A DNA stretch of 64,000 bases from Holophagales bacterium. Lineage in GTDB: Bacteria > Acidobacteriota > Thermoanaerobaculia > Multivoradales > Multivoraceae. A program made the position numbers and the translations under genes. The notes under the pieces were generated by a model. The model was given only the letters and a program-made list of their open reading frames with translations. It was not told where the DNA came from and ran no database searches. This document shows, piece after piece, positions 1-11,319 of the stretch (positions are counted from its first letter, which is position 1; every line of letters begins with the position of its first letter). Location: positions 661,983 to 725,982 of the forward strand of contig VXVC01000012.1 of the NCBI GenBank assembly GCA_009836625.1, given 5' to 3'.

Positions 1-1
1 T

Positions 2-94
2 GAGCGCTGTCTGGGGGCGCCGCCGCCGCTCTTGGCGCACGGCACTGCCCGGGCGTGGGCCTGCTACGGAGCCGAAGAGGAGCCGGCGGCCTGA
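2..94 (+). CDS. OppD/DppD-type peptide ABC transporter ATPase, C-terminal end (partial)
   Basis: An open frame enters from the left edge and ends at TGA 92-94. It encodes about 30 residues with the Cys-containing tail ([10 protein letters not shown]...WACYG) typical of the end of OppD/DppD ATP-binding subunits. The TGA overlaps the ATG of the next gene (TGATG), as is usual for oppD-oppF pairs. Only the tail is present, so the assignment rests on this short motif plus the downstream OppF-like partner. The family energises uptake of oligo- or dipeptides across the inner membrane. Confidence 0.6.
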   Translation, partial: ERCLGAPPPLLAHGTARAWACYGAEEEPAA

Positions 95-1113
95 TGCTGC
101 TGCGGGTCGAGGACCTGAAGGTCCACTTTCCGGTCATGGAGGGCGTGCTCATGCGACGACGCGTCGGCTCGGTCAAGGCGGTCGACGGGGTGTCGTTCGA
201 ACTCCGGCGCGGCGAGACGTTCGGCCTGGTGGGGGAGAGTGGCTGCGGGAAGTCGACGACCGCGCTCGCGATCCTCCGCATGCTCGAACCGACCGCCGGC
301 CGGATCGTGTTCGGCGGTGAGGACGTGACCGCGTTCAGCCAGAAGCAGTTGCGAGGAGTCAGGCGGCGAATGCAGATGGTGTTTCAGGACCCATTCGGCT
401 CGCTCAACCCGCGCATGCGGGTGGGAGAGATCGTTGGCGAGCCGCTCAAGGTCCACGGCCTGGCCGGCGACCGCCGGCGCTACCGCGCACGAGTGGCGGA
501 GTTGCTCGACCTGGTGGGTCTGCTGCCGGCGATGGCGAACCGCTACCCGCACCAGTTTTCGGGCGGGCAGCGACAGCGCATCGGCATCGCCCGCGCCCTT
601 GCGCTCGAGCCCGATCTGGTCATCTGTGACGAGGCGGTGTCGGCGCTCGATGTCTCGATCCAGGCGCAGGTGCTCAATCTCCTGATGGACCTGCAGGAGC
701 AACTCGGCCTGACCTACCTGTTCATTGCCCACGACCTGTCGGTCGTGCGCCACATCAGCGACCGGATCGGGGTGATGTATCTGGGGAGGATCGTTGAGAT
801 CACGACGCGGGACGAACTGTTCGAGCGGCCCCGGCACCCGTACACGGAGGCGCTGCTCGCGTCCGTGCCGACGCCGGATCCCTTGATCGAGGCGGCGCGG
901 CCCCATCGGCTGATCGCCGGTGAGGTGCCGAGTGTCCGCAAGCCGCCTCCGGGCTGCGCCTTCCACCCGCGCTGCGCGAAGGTGCTCGACCACTGCGACC
1001 GGGTAGAGCCACCGCTCGAAGCGGTTGGCCCGGCGCGCGTCGCCTGTCACCTGTACGCCGATTCCTCGCCGCCCCCGGCGGCGCCGGTCAGGCCCGGGGA
1101 GCCGGCGACTTGA
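94..1113 (+). CDS. Oligopeptide/dipeptide ABC transporter ATP-binding protein (OppF/DppF family)
   Basis: A 339-residue cytoplasmic ATPase subunit that would power peptide import. It shows Walker [11 protein letters not shown]-loop FQDP, signature [15 protein letters not shown], Walker B LVICDEA and the H-loop AHD. The Opp/Dpp-specific C-terminal Cys region is also present (GCAFHPRC...C...ACH). Walker B has Ala where Pro is usual (CDEAVSALD), a tolerated variant. I chose ATG 94 over GTG 55 because it overlaps the stop of the preceding OppD-like frame and begins directly at the conserved [12 protein letters not shown] sequence. The substrate cannot be told; permease and binding-protein genes would lie to the left of the window. 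Confidence 0.93.
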   Translation: MLLRVEDLKVHFPVMEGVLMRRRVGSVKAVDGVSFELRRGETFGLVGESGCGKSTTALAILRMLEPTAGRIVFGGEDVTAFSQKQLRGVRRRMQMVFQDPFGSLNPRMRVGEIVGEPLKVHGLAGDRRRYRARVAELLDLVGLLPAMANRYPHQFSGGQRQRIGIARALALEPDLVICDEAVSALDVSIQAQVLNLLMDLQEQLGLTYLFIAHDLSVVRHISDRIGVMYLGRIVEITTRDELFERPRHPYTEALLASVPTPDPLIEAARPHRLIAGEVPSVRKPPPGCAFHPRCAKVLDHCDRVEPPLEAVGPARVACHLYADSSPPPAAPVRPGEPAT

Positions 1114-2435
1114 CCGCTTCGCCCGGAACTCGACGGAAGTTCTACGGCTGGCCGATGGTCGCCGTGGGTTTCGTGACCTACGGCCTCGGCATCGCTCCGG
1201 CGTACTACGGCCTGGGCATTTTCGCGTCGTCGTTGATCGCCGATCTGGAGCTGACCCGCCAGCAGATCGGCCAGATGTTCGGGGCGTTCACGTTCACGTA
1301 CGGCCTGGTCAGTCCGGTCGCGGCGGCCGTCATCCGTCGCTGGGGCATCCGGGCCACGGTGACGGCGGGCGCCCTGTGCGGCGCCAGCGGCTTCTGGGTG
1401 GTGAGCGAAGCCACGAGCGCGACCGAGATCTACCTCGGCTACTCGCTCGTCGGCGGCATCGGGATCGGCTTCTCGACGCTGCTGCCCGCCCAGGCGATGC
1501 CGGTCTTCTGGTTCCGCAGGTACCGGGCGCGGGCGACGGCGATCATCCTGTCGGGCGCCGGCGTGGTCGGCTTTCTGTGGCCGCCGGCGGCCGGGCTCGT
1601 GCTCGAGGCGTGGGACTGGCGCGTCGGCTGGCAAATCGTCGCCGGGATCTCCCTGCTCGTGGCGGCGATCGCCGTCCTCTTCATTCGGAACCGGCCGAGC
1701 GACATCGGCCAGCGTCGAGACGGACTGCCGCCGGACGACTCCGACCGTCCCGACCCGAACGGGACGGGGCATGGGGTGGAGGCGCCGCTGGCCGGGAGCA
1801 GCGCCGAAGTGGCCGGCGTGTCGGCGCCGAAGGGCGCACTGATGTGGGCTCTGCGCACGCCCCAGTTCTGGATCGCCACCTTCGCGACGGCGGCGAACAC
1901 GGTGCCGTGGCGGGTCGTGTCCGCCCACGGCGGCATTCACCTGGAAGACCTCGGCTTCACGACGCTCGCCGCATCGGCCATCCTGGGCGTACGGGTCGGC
2001 GCCAGCCTGTTCGGCCGGCTGACCGGCTCGCTGGGCGACTTCATGTCGCCGATGCGCGTGCTCGCGCTGGCCCTGCTGGTCAACGCGGTCGCGCTGTCGG
2101 TCTTCGTCTCGGCGGGCTCGGCGGCCGTGGCGTATCCCTGCGTCTTCGTGATCGGCGTTGCCTACGGCACCGCCTACACGAGCGAAGTGGTCGTGTTCGG
2201 CCTGTTCTTCGGGCGGGCGGCGTTTGTTGGCACGACCGGCGTTCGGCTGTTCCTGATCGGCGTCATCGGCGCTCTCGGGCCGGTCCTGGCAGGCGCCGCG
2301 GCGGATCGAACGGGTTCCTATGCCGGCACGCTCTGGGCCCTCGCCGCCCTGGCGGTCCTGGGTGCGGCGTCGATCTGGTTCTGCCGGCCACCGGACCGGT
2401 CCGTGCTGACGGGCGAGTCGAAGACGGAGCAGTAG
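1110..2435 (+). CDS. MFS transporter (oxalate/formate antiporter-like family)
   Basis: A 441-residue polytopic inner-membrane protein with about 12 hydrophobic segments in two halves, separated by a polar loop near residues 195-250. The N-terminus ([17 protein letters not shown]) and the early RxxGxR-type loop (RRWGIRATV) fit monocarboxylate or oxalate/formate-type MFS carriers. The start is TTG 1110, overlapping the OppF stop (TTGA), which implies translational coupling with the peptide transporter. The substrate is unknown; a small organic acid is a reasonable guess from the family. Confidence 0.85.
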   Translation: MTASPGTRRKFYGWPMVAVGFVTYGLGIAPAYYGLGIFASSLIADLELTRQQIGQMFGAFTFTYGLVSPVAAAVIRRWGIRATVTAGALCGASGFWVVSEATSATEIYLGYSLVGGIGIGFSTLLPAQAMPVFWFRRYRARATAIILSGAGVVGFLWPPAAGLVLEAWDWRVGWQIVAGISLLVAAIAVLFIRNRPSDIGQRRDGLPPDDSDRPDPNGTGHGVEAPLAGSSAEVAGVSAPKGALMWALRTPQFWIATFATAANTVPWRVVSAHGGIHLEDLGFTTLAASAILGVRVGASLFGRLTGSLGDFMSPMRVLALALLVNAVALSVFVSAGSAAVAYPCVFVIGVAYGTAYTSEVVVFGLFFGRAAFVGTTGVRLFLIGVIGALGPVLAGAAADRTGSYAGTLWALAALAVLGAASIWFCRPPDRSVLTGESKTEQ

Positions 2436-2466
2436 ACTGCAAAGACACGGTAAGGAGGAGAGTCGC

Positions 2467-3465
2467 ATGGGCAAGCGGAAGGCGCCGATCGCAGCATTCG
2501 CCATCGTCGTGCTGGCTGGGACGCCCCTCGCCGCGCAGCAGGACGGGCCGGAACTGGAGCGCACGCCCTGGGGCGCGCCCGACCTGCGCGGGATCTGGGA
2601 CTTCCGGACGATCACGCCGCTCGAGCGGCCGGAGGAGCTCGGCGAGCAGGAGCGCTTCGGCAGCGCGGAGGCGGCGGCCGAGTTCGAGCAGCGGACGCTG
2701 GCGCGGCGGGACAAGGACCGCCGCACGTCCGACGGCCTTTCGGCCCAGGCCGATGTCGCGAACGCCTACAACCAGTTCTGGTGGGACTACGGCGACAAGC
2801 TGACCGAGGATCGGCGCACGTCGCTCATCGTCGATCCTCCCGACGGCCGGATTCCCGAGCTCACGGACGCGGCGAAGCAACGAGTCACGGAACGCACCGC
2901 GGCGCGACGCCGGCCGGCGCACGGCCCCGAGGACCGCGGGGTCGCCGAACGGTGCATCCTCGGCTTCAACGCCGGACCGCCGATGAGCCCGAGCGCCTAC
3001 AACAACAACGTCCAGATCTTTCAGACCGAGGATACGGTCGTGCTCCTGGTCGAAATGGTCCACGACTCGCGGATCGTGCCTCTCGATGGGCGTCCGACGC
3101 TGCGGGAGGACGTGCGGCAATGGCGGGGCGACTCGCGGGGCCACTGGGAGGGCGAAACCCTGGTCGTCGTGACGACGAACTTCACTGGCGAGACCAGCTT
3201 CCGGGGGTCGGGCCCGAACATGCGGTTGACCGAGAGGTTCACCCGCGTGGGGGAGGACCGGCTCGTCTACGAGTACACGATCGACGACCCGGAGTCCTTC
3301 GAGCGTCCCTGGACGGCGGTCATTCCGATGAGCAGGAATCCGTTGCCCATGTTCGAGTACGCCTGCCACGAGGGGAACTACGGCATGTTGAACCTGCTCC
3401 GCGGCGCCCGGGCGGAGGACGCGGAAGCCGAGGCGGCCGCCAGGGCGGAGACGTCGGGCGGCTGA
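2467..3465 (+). CDS. Secreted CHEGNY-family protein of unknown function, copy 1
   Basis: 332 residues with an N-terminal signal peptide ending near LAAQQ. A very strong ribosome site (AAGGAGGAG, 2452-2460) precedes ATG 2467. It belongs to a family repeated in this window (copies at 25009 and 27140, diverged relative at 26159). Shared motifs in order are G-x-PDLRGIWD, LTPLERP, YNQFWWDYG, RTSLIVDPPDGR, GPPMSPSAYNNN, a QTED segment, VEMVHDSRIV, GHWEGETLVVVTTNF, YEYTIDDP and FEYACHEGNYGML. No catalytic motif is recognised. The conserved Trp/Tyr-rich beta-strand-like motifs suggest an all-beta periplasmic or extracellular fold. Function unknown; export is inferred from the signal peptide. Confidence 0.85.
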   Translation: MGKRKAPIAAFAIVVLAGTPLAAQQDGPELERTPWGAPDLRGIWDFRTITPLERPEELGEQERFGSAEAAAEFEQRTLARRDKDRRTSDGLSAQADVANAYNQFWWDYGDKLTEDRRTSLIVDPPDGRIPELTDAAKQRVTERTAARRRPAHGPEDRGVAERCILGFNAGPPMSPSAYNNNVQIFQTEDTVVLLVEMVHDSRIVPLDGRPTLREDVRQWRGDSRGHWEGETLVVVTTNFTGETSFRGSGPNMRLTERFTRVGEDRLVYEYTIDDPESFERPWTAVIPMSRNPLPMFEYACHEGNYGMLNLLRGARAEDAEAEAAARAETSGG

Positions 3466-3493
3466 CTCCGGTCGGCGATCCGCGCGCGTTACC

Positions 3494-4339
3494 TTGACGA
3501 TCGCCACTGTCGGCCTGGTCCATCCGGGGGCGATGGGCGTCACCGTCGGCGCGGCGGTGCGCGAGCCGGTGCGGGTCGTGTGGGGGTCCGAGGGACGGAG
3601 CCGGGAGACCCGTGCCCGTGCCGCGGGTGCCGGTTTCGAGGATCTGGGCACGCTCGAAGCCGTGACCGCCGCGGCCGACGCCGTGCTCTCGGTCTGCCCT
3701 CCCCACGGCGCCCTGACGCTTGCCGAGGCTGTCGCAGCGACCGGATTCGACGGCCTCTATCTCGATGCGAACGCCGTATCGCCCGCCACGGCGCTCAGGA
3801 TCGCGGAAGCCGCGGCGGCGGGCGGAGCGCGGTTCGTGGACGGCGGCATCGTCGGGCCGCCGGCGGTCCGGCCGGGGACCACGCGGCTCTACCTCTCGGG
3901 AGACGCCGCAGCGGAACTGGCGGCCCTGTTCGAGGACTCGGCCCTCGAGGCGATCGATCTCGACGCGGATTTCGGCGCCGCTTCGGCGCTCAAGATGTGC
4001 TACGCCGGCTTCACCAAGGGCAGCGCGGCCTTGCTGCTTTCGCTACGGGCAGCCGCGAGCGCCTACGGCGTAGAGGACGGTCTGCTCGGGGAATGGGCCA
4101 GATCGCAACCGGGTCTGGAGAAGAGGAGCGTGCGTGCCGCGGCCACGGCGGCTCCGAAGGCATGGCGCTTCGCCGGCGAGATGGAAGAGATCGCCTCGAC
4201 CCTGGAGGCGGCGGGGCTGCCGGATGGGTTCCACCGGGCCGCGGCGGAGGCCTACGTGCGGCTCGCCGGATTCCGTGGCGAGGCGGAGGGCGTGACGGTC
4301 GAGGAGGTCGTCGCGGCCTTGCTCCACTCAGCCGAATGA
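3494..4339 (+). CDS. NAD(P)-binding 6-phosphogluconate-dehydrogenase-like protein with DUF1932-type C-terminus
   Basis: 281 residues. The N-terminal Rossmann half (IATVGLVHPGAMG) has the glycine-rich turn of the beta-hydroxyacid dehydrogenase family, with a VDGGIVGPP motif near residues 115-125. The helical C-terminal half (SALKMCYAGFTKGSAAL) carries the family Lys and matches DUF1932-type dehydrogenases. It would oxidise a 3-hydroxy acid with NAD(P)+; the substrate is unknown. The start is TTG 3494, 28 bases after the previous stop. Its 3' end meets the groEL terminator, so the two transcription units converge here. Confidence 0.83.
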   Translation: MTIATVGLVHPGAMGVTVGAAVREPVRVVWGSEGRSRETRARAAGAGFEDLGTLEAVTAAADAVLSVCPPHGALTLAEAVAATGFDGLYLDANAVSPATALRIAEAAAAGGARFVDGGIVGPPAVRPGTTRLYLSGDAAAELAALFEDSALEAIDLDADFGAASALKMCYAGFTKGSAALLLSLRAAASAYGVEDGLLGEWARSQPGLEKRSVRAAATAAPKAWRFAGEMEEIASTLEAAGLPDGFHRAAAEAYVRLAGFRGEAEGVTVEEVVAALLHSAE

Positions 4340-4365
4340 AAAAGGGCGGCCCCGGAGGGCCGCCC
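4339..4365 (-). terminator. Intrinsic terminator of groESL
   Basis: A perfect 9-bp stem (GGGCGGCCC/GGGCCGCCC, 4344-4365) with a CGGA loop is followed on the minus strand by five T (4343-4339). It lies 28 bases beyond the groEL stop and reaches the stop codon of the convergent gene on the plus strand. Confidence 0.8.
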
Positions 4366-4392
4366 TGGGTGCATTGCCGGTAGCCGGCCTGG

Positions 4393-6340
<1,948 letters not shown>

Positions 6341-6347
6341 CAGCGAT

Positions 6348-6355
6348 CTCCTCCT
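6348..6355 (-). promoter_or_regulatory. Ribosome binding site deciding the groES start
   Basis: AGGAGGAG on the minus strand, 7 bases before GTG 6340. It supports the shorter GroES start over ATG 6412. Confidence 0.8.
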
Positions 6356-6405
6356 GTTGGGTTGGTGTCGGTGGATGTGGTCTTTGTGGCCGGGCGAAGG
6401 TGCTG

Positions 6406-6432
6406 TTAGCACTCGGCCCGGGCGAGTGCTAA
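6406..6432 (-). promoter_or_regulatory. CIRCE operator (HrcA binding site)
   Basis: A perfect match to the CIRCE consensus: TTAGCACTC (6406-6414), a 9-base spacer, then GAGTGCTAA (6424-6432). It lies 66 bases upstream of the groES start and touches the -10 element. HrcA repressor binding here would block groESL transcription until heat or folding stress removes it. No hrcA gene is in the window. Confidence 0.96.
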
Positions 6433-6461
6433 CAATAGAAAGATGGCGGCCCGCATGTCAA
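6432..6461 (-). promoter_or_regulatory. Sigma70-type promoter of groESL
   Basis: On the minus strand a perfect -35 TTGACA (6461-6456) is followed after 18 bases by a -10 TATTGT (6437-6432). Transcription would begin inside the CIRCE element, a classic repressor layout. Confidence 0.8.
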
Positions 6462-6567
6462 CCGTCCAGGACATTCGCCGCGCGGCCGGCCCGCGGCGCA
6501 GGCGGTAGAGTCTGCCGGTCCCGCTGACGCGGTCTCCGGTGCAGGGGACCGGAAAGGAGACTCGCCT

Positions 6568-8406
6568 GTGATCTGGCCTCAACGAAGCAGTGCCCCTCGG
6601 GAAGGAAGAAGGGGCGGCGCCGCGGCGATGTGGATCGCTCTGCTCGGCCTGCTGGCGGCGGTGTTCGCCTGGCCGGCCGGCGGCGCGGCCCAGAGCGCGC
6701 CGACAGCGGCCGCCGTGCCGGTCGAGGAGTTCGAACTCGACAACGGCATGCGCTTCCTGCTCGTGAGCCGCCCGGAACTGACGACGGTGGCCGCGGCCTG
6801 GGTGGCCCACGTCGGTTCCGCCAACGAACGGCCGGGGATCACCGGCCTCGCCCACTTCTTCGAGCACATGATGTTCAAGGGCACGCACACGATCGGCACG
6901 AAGGACATCGAACGCGACCTCGAGATCATCGCGGAGCAGGAGGCGGTCCAGGAGCAGATCCGCGTCGAGCTGCGTGAGCAACGCCGCCGCTACCGCCTGG
7001 GCGAAATCGACGATCCGTACGATCCCGCCCACCGCACCGATGCCCTGAACGCACTGCGCGCGGAGTTCCAGCAGCTCGTGGAGGAGCAGCGTGAGCTGAT
7101 GGTCAAGGACGAGCTGGACAAGGTCTACACGGACGGCGGCGGCACGAGCCTGAACGCCTTCACCAGCAACGACTTCACGGTCTACATCAACCAGTTGCCG
7201 GCGAACCGGCTGGAACTCTGGTTCTGGCTTGAGTCGGATCGCCTGCTGAATCCGGTGTTCCGCGAGTTCTACGCCGAGCGGGACGTCGTCTACGAGGAAC
7301 GGCGCCTGCGCACCGAGTCGACGCCGACCGGACGCTACGACGAGCAGGCGGACGCCATGTTCTGGCAGTCCCACCCCTACAGTTGGCCGGTCATCGGCTG
7401 GGCGTCGGACCTGGAGGTGATCAGCAAGTCCCAGGCCGACGAGTTCTTCGCCACCTACTACGCGCCGAACAACCTGAGCGCCGTGCTGGTCGGCAACTTC
7501 GATTCCGCCGAAGTGCGGGAGCTGGCGGAGCGGTACTTCGGCCGCCTCGCGCGGGCCGAGCGGCCTGCGCCGGACGTCGTCACTCTCGAGGCCGAGCAAC
7601 TGGCCGAGAAGCGGATGACGGCCGAGTGCGACTGCCAGCCCCAGCTCCAGGTGCGCTACCACGCGGTGCCGTTCGGCCACGACGACGGCTACGCGCTCGA
7701 CGTCGCCGCGGGCGTGCTGAACGGCCGCACCGGGCGCCTCTACGAGCAGATCGTGGAGGGCGCCGAGATTGCGTCCAGCGCCAGCGCCTTCTACGAGGCG
7801 AGGAAGTACGCCGGCGTCTTCAACCTGCGCGCGGAGACGAAGGGCGCCGCGACGCCCGAGCAGCTCCTTGCCGCCTGGGACGGTATCGTCGCGGAGTTGA
7901 TCGCCGAACCGGTGCCGGAGGACGAGCTGGCCAAGGTGAAGAACCGGGTGTCGGCCGACACCTACCGGCAACTCCGGGATCCGTTCTTCCTGATGATCCA
8001 GTTGGCGATCATGGACGCGCTAGGCGACTGGCGCTACCTGAACACCGTCGCGGAGCGAACGAACGAGGTCACGGCCGAGGACGTGCAGCGCGTGGCGGCA
8101 GAGTACTTCGAGCCTTCGAAGCGTCTGGTCAGCCTGTACTACCGCAAGGAGGGAACCGAAGCGACGGAGACGCCGGCCGAACTCGAGGCCCTGCCGCCGG
8201 AGATGCGGACGGCTCTCATGTCGCAGGCCGAGGCGATCGCCCAGATCGAGGATCCGGCCCAACTGGAGATGGTCCTCCAGCAGATGGAGGCCCAGTCGGC
8301 CCAGGTGCCGGAAGAGATGCGCCCGGCGCTCGACTGGATGCGCGGCGTGATCGAGGGGCGGCTGGCCGAGCTGCAGGAACAGGCTGACGAGGGAGGTGAG
8401 CAGTGA
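6568..8406 (+). CDS. M16 family zinc metallopeptidase, catalytic subunit
   Basis: 612 residues with a signal sequence or membrane anchor at about 21-42 (MWIALLGLLAAVFAWPAGGAAQ). The inverted zinc motif HxxEH is present as HFFEH at 96-100, and downstream acidic residues supply the third ligand (family knowledge). Two M16 domains follow (GRLYEQIVEG; ADTYRQLRDPFFLMIQLA). A charged insertion at about 120-165 interrupts the first domain. The start GTG 6568 is preceded by AAAGGAG. It probably degrades peptides in the periplasm, paired with the next gene as in other tandem M16 pairs. Confidence 0.92.
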   Translation: MIWPQRSSAPREGRRGGAAAMWIALLGLLAAVFAWPAGGAAQSAPTAAAVPVEEFELDNGMRFLLVSRPELTTVAAAWVAHVGSANERPGITGLAHFFEHMMFKGTHTIGTKDIERDLEIIAEQEAVQEQIRVELREQRRRYRLGEIDDPYDPAHRTDALNALRAEFQQLVEEQRELMVKDELDKVYTDGGGTSLNAFTSNDFTVYINQLPANRLELWFWLESDRLLNPVFREFYAERDVVYEERRLRTESTPTGRYDEQADAMFWQSHPYSWPVIGWASDLEVISKSQADEFFATYYAPNNLSAVLVGNFDSAEVRELAERYFGRLARAERPAPDVVTLEAEQLAEKRMTAECDCQPQLQVRYHAVPFGHDDGYALDVAAGVLNGRTGRLYEQIVEGAEIASSASAFYEARKYAGVFNLRAETKGAATPEQLLAAWDGIVAELIAEPVPEDELAKVKNRVSADTYRQLRDPFFLMIQLAIMDALGDWRYLNTVAERTNEVTAEDVQRVAAEYFEPSKRLVSLYYRKEGTEATETPAELEALPPEMRTALMSQAEAIAQIEDPAQLEMVLQQMEAQSAQVPEEMRPALDWMRGVIEGRLAELQEQADEGGEQ

Positions 8407-9926
8407 GCGGACGCGTGCTTGTGAGATTTGCGATTCCCGTCGTTCTCTGCCTCGGCCTGGCGCCGTCGCTCGGCGCCCAGGGCAGCGCCGAGATCGTCGC
8501 GCACCCGAGTGAACTGACCTACGGTCCACTGGACTTCGAACTGCCGGACGCGGAGGGTTTTCGCCACGAGCTGGCGGGGGGCGTTCCCGCCTACCTGGTG
8601 CCGGACCGTTCGCTGCCGCTGGTCGACATCACGGTGCGGTTTCGCATCGGTTCCTGGCTGGAGCCGGTCGAGCAGACCGGGCTGGCGTCCCTCACCGGCG
8701 AACTGATGCGGACCGGCGGCGCCGGCGAACTGAAGGCGAGGGCCTTCGACGAGGCGGTCGAGGCGGCTGCCGGCAACTTTTCGGCGTTCATCGGGAGTAC
8801 CAGCGCCGGGATGTCGATGAACTGCCTGTCGACGGTGCTCGACGAGTGCCTCGACCTGTTCTTCTCCATGCTCACCGAGCCCCGCTTCGACGGCGACCGG
8901 CTGGACCTGGCGAAGGAGAACGAGCTGGAGAGCCTCAAGCAGCGCAATGACGATCCGGTCGATGTCGCCGGCCGCGAAGGCCAGTGGTTGCTCTACGGGC
9001 GGGACCACGTGGATTCGCGGTTCGTCACCGCGGCGTCGCTGGACGCGGTAGCTCGCGATGACCTGGTGGCGTTTCACCGGCGCTACGTGCATCCCGGCCA
9101 CATGGTGGTGGCGGCCGCTGGGGACTTCGACAGCGACGAACTCGCGGCAAAGCTCTCGGCACTGCTCGACCGCTTCGGGAAAGAGGGCCGCGACCAGGCG
9201 CCGTGGCCGCCCCAGGCGGCGGCGTACGAGCCCGCGCCCGGCGTCTACGTGGCGCAGCAGGAGATTCCGCAGGGGCGCGTGCAGATCGGCCACCGCACCT
9301 TCCAGCGCGAGGACTGGGGCCATCCCGACCACTTCGCGCTGTCCATGATGGACGGGGTGCTCGGCAACGGCGGCTTCACCACGCGGCTGATGAAGAGGAT
9401 CCGCTCGGACGAGGGGCTGGCCTACGGCGCCTACTCCAACTTCCGCATCGGCAGCTACTGGCCGAGCAACCTGAGCATCACCTTCCAGTCCAAGAGCGAG
9501 ACGGTCGCCTTCGCGGCGAAGATCGCGCTGGAGGAGGTCGACCGGATGCGAACGGAATTGGTCCCGGAGGACGAACTCCAGACGGTCAAGGCGGCGGCCG
9601 TCGAGACCTTCCCGAGCAACTTCGAGTCGGCCGTGGCCATCGCTTCCATCTTCGCGCAGGACGAGTTTCTGGGCCGCCCCCACGACTACTGGCGGACCTA
9701 CCGTGAGAACGTGGAGGCGGTGACGCCTGAGGACGTCAAACGCGTGGCCGAACTGCATCTGCTGCCCGGCAGGCTGGTCATGTTGATCGTCGGCGACTGG
9801 GAGGAGATCGAACCGGGCGACGCCGACGGCCGCGCCACGATGGCCGAGGTGGCGGAGAGGATCGGCGGCGGCGTGACCATGCTGCCGGAGCGGGACCCGG
9901 TGAGTCTGGAAACGGTGAGCCAGTGA
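8403..9926 (+). CDS. M16 family peptidase-like protein, non-catalytic partner subunit
   Basis: 507 residues with a signal peptide (VLCLGLAPSLGAQG). It aligns with the M16 fold, but the position of HxxEH reads GLASLTGELMRTGG, so the zinc ligands are missing. The C-terminal M16 R/Y region is retained (TRLMKRIRSDEGLAYGAYS), typical of the partner subunit that builds the substrate chamber. GTG 8403 overlaps the previous stop (GTGA), so the two are translationally coupled and probably form a heterodimer. Confidence 0.9.
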   Translation: MSGRVLVRFAIPVVLCLGLAPSLGAQGSAEIVAHPSELTYGPLDFELPDAEGFRHELAGGVPAYLVPDRSLPLVDITVRFRIGSWLEPVEQTGLASLTGELMRTGGAGELKARAFDEAVEAAAGNFSAFIGSTSAGMSMNCLSTVLDECLDLFFSMLTEPRFDGDRLDLAKENELESLKQRNDDPVDVAGREGQWLLYGRDHVDSRFVTAASLDAVARDDLVAFHRRYVHPGHMVVAAAGDFDSDELAAKLSALLDRFGKEGRDQAPWPPQAAAYEPAPGVYVAQQEIPQGRVQIGHRTFQREDWGHPDHFALSMMDGVLGNGGFTTRLMKRIRSDEGLAYGAYSNFRIGSYWPSNLSITFQSKSETVAFAAKIALEEVDRMRTELVPEDELQTVKAAAVETFPSNFESAVAIASIFAQDEFLGRPHDYWRTYRENVEAVTPEDVKRVAELHLLPGRLVMLIVGDWEEIEPGDADGRATMAEVAERIGGGVTMLPERDPVSLETVSQ

Positions 9927-9960
9927 AGCCCGGCGCAGCGGCCGGGGCGGGCTGACCCCG

Positions 9961-11319
9961 ATGATGGCCTCGCTCGACCGGTTCCTGGAAGTCGCCGTCG
10001 GCTACGCCTGGGGCATGCCCCTGGTCGTGCTCCTGATCGGCTCGGGCGCGTTCTTCTGCCTGTACGCACGCCTGCGGCCGCTGCTCCACATGGGGCACGC
10101 CACCGCGGTGACCCTGGGCAAGTACGACTCGCCCGACGATCCGGGGCACATCAGCCATTTCCAGGCCCTGTCGACGGCGCTGGCGGCCACGATCGGGGTT
10201 GGCAACATCGGCGGTGTCGCGATCGCGGTCACCCAGGGCGGCGCCGGCGCGGTGTTCTGGATGTGGGTGGCGGCCGTCGTCGGCATGGGCACCAAGTTCT
10301 TCTCCTGCACGCTGTCCCAGATCTACCGCGGCCGGGACGAACGGGGCGCGCTCCTCGGCGGCACGATGTACACGATCGAACTCGGTCTCGGGAAGAAGTT
10401 CAAGCCGCTGGCGATCATGTTCTGCACCTTCGGCCTGTTCGGTTGCCTGCCGATGTTCCAGAGCAACCAGGTGGCGGAACTCCTGAACGCCCAGTTCGGG
10501 CTCGATCCGATCCTGACCGGCGTGGGCTGCGTGGCCCTGGTCGCGCTGGTCGCCTTCGGCGGTGTCGAACGCATCGGAGCGGTGACGGGACGCTTCGTGC
10601 CCGTCATGTGCGTCCTGTACCTGGGCATGGCGCTCTGCGTCCTGTTCGTGCGCTCTGACGTCGCGGTGGAGGTGTTCGGCCGCATCTTCCGCGAAGCCTT
10701 CACCGGTACCGCCGCGGCGGGCGGCGCGATGGGTATCGGCTTTCAGCAGGCGATGATGATCGGTGTCCGCCGAGCCGCTTTCTCGAACGAGGCGGGGCTC
10801 GGCACGGCGCCGCTTGCGCACGGCGCGGCCAGGACGAACGAGCCCGTGCGCGAGGGTCTGGTGGCGATGCTCGGTCCCTTCATCGACACGATCGTCGTCT
10901 GCTCTCTCACCGCCTTCGTCATCCTCTCCAGCGGCCTCGAAACCGTCGGCGACATCACGGGCGTGTCGCTGACCGCGGACGCGGTCGAGAGTGCCCTGGG
11001 TGCGCCGGGTCGCGCCCTGCTGGTGCTGATCGTGATGATGTTCGCGATCTCCACGATGGTCAGCTACTCGTACTACGGCAAGCGCTGTTTCGCCTACCTG
11101 TTCGGTGCGCAGCGGGACGGGCTCTACTCCTGGCTCTACCTCCTGGGCATCTTCGTCGGCGCAATCTTCGCCGCCGGCACCGTGATCAACCTGATCGACA
11201 CCGCCCTGGCCATGATGGCGGTGCCGAACCTGATCGCGACGCTGCTCCTGGCGCCGAAGGTGAAGGCGGCGGCGACCGACTACTTCAACCGGCTGCGGGC
11301 GGAGCGAAGGGGTTCTTGA
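9961..11319 (+). CDS. Sodium:alanine/glycine symporter (AGCS family)
   Basis: 452 residues with about 10-11 membrane segments. AGCS signatures are present: FQALSTALAATIGVGNIGGVAIAV (split across the first core helices), GAVFWMWVAAVVGMGTKF, and a RRAAFSNEAGLGTAPLAHGAA stretch. The family couples Na+ entry to uptake of alanine or glycine. ATG 9961 lies 34 bases after the M16 pair. Amino-acid uptake next to peptidases suggests peptide scavenging, an inference from context. Confidence 0.93.
   Translation: MMASLDRFLEVAVGYAWGMPLVVLLIGSGAFFCLYARLRPLLHMGHATAVTLGKYDSPDDPGHISHFQALSTALAATIGVGNIGGVAIAVTQGGAGAVFWMWVAAVVGMGTKFFSCTLSQIYRGRDERGALLGGTMYTIELGLGKKFKPLAIMFCTFGLFGCLPMFQSNQVAELLNAQFGLDPILTGVGCVALVALVAFGGVERIGAVTGRFVPVMCVLYLGMALCVLFVRSDVAVEVFGRIFREAFTGTAAAGGAMGIGFQQAMMIGVRRAAFSNEAGLGTAPLAHGAARTNEPVREGLVAMLGPFIDTIVVCSLTAFVILSSGLETVGDITGVSLTADAVESALGAPGRALLVLIVMMFAISTMVSYSYYGKRCFAYLFGAQRDGLYSWLYLLGIFVGAIFAAGTVINLIDTALAMMAVPNLIATLLLAPKVKAAATDYFNRLRAERRGS

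Noticed and set aside
1047..2726. Long open frame on the minus strand (559 residues) opposite the MFS gene
   Set aside because: It is an Arg/Pro-rich shadow of the high-GC gene on the other strand and has no recognisable domain.
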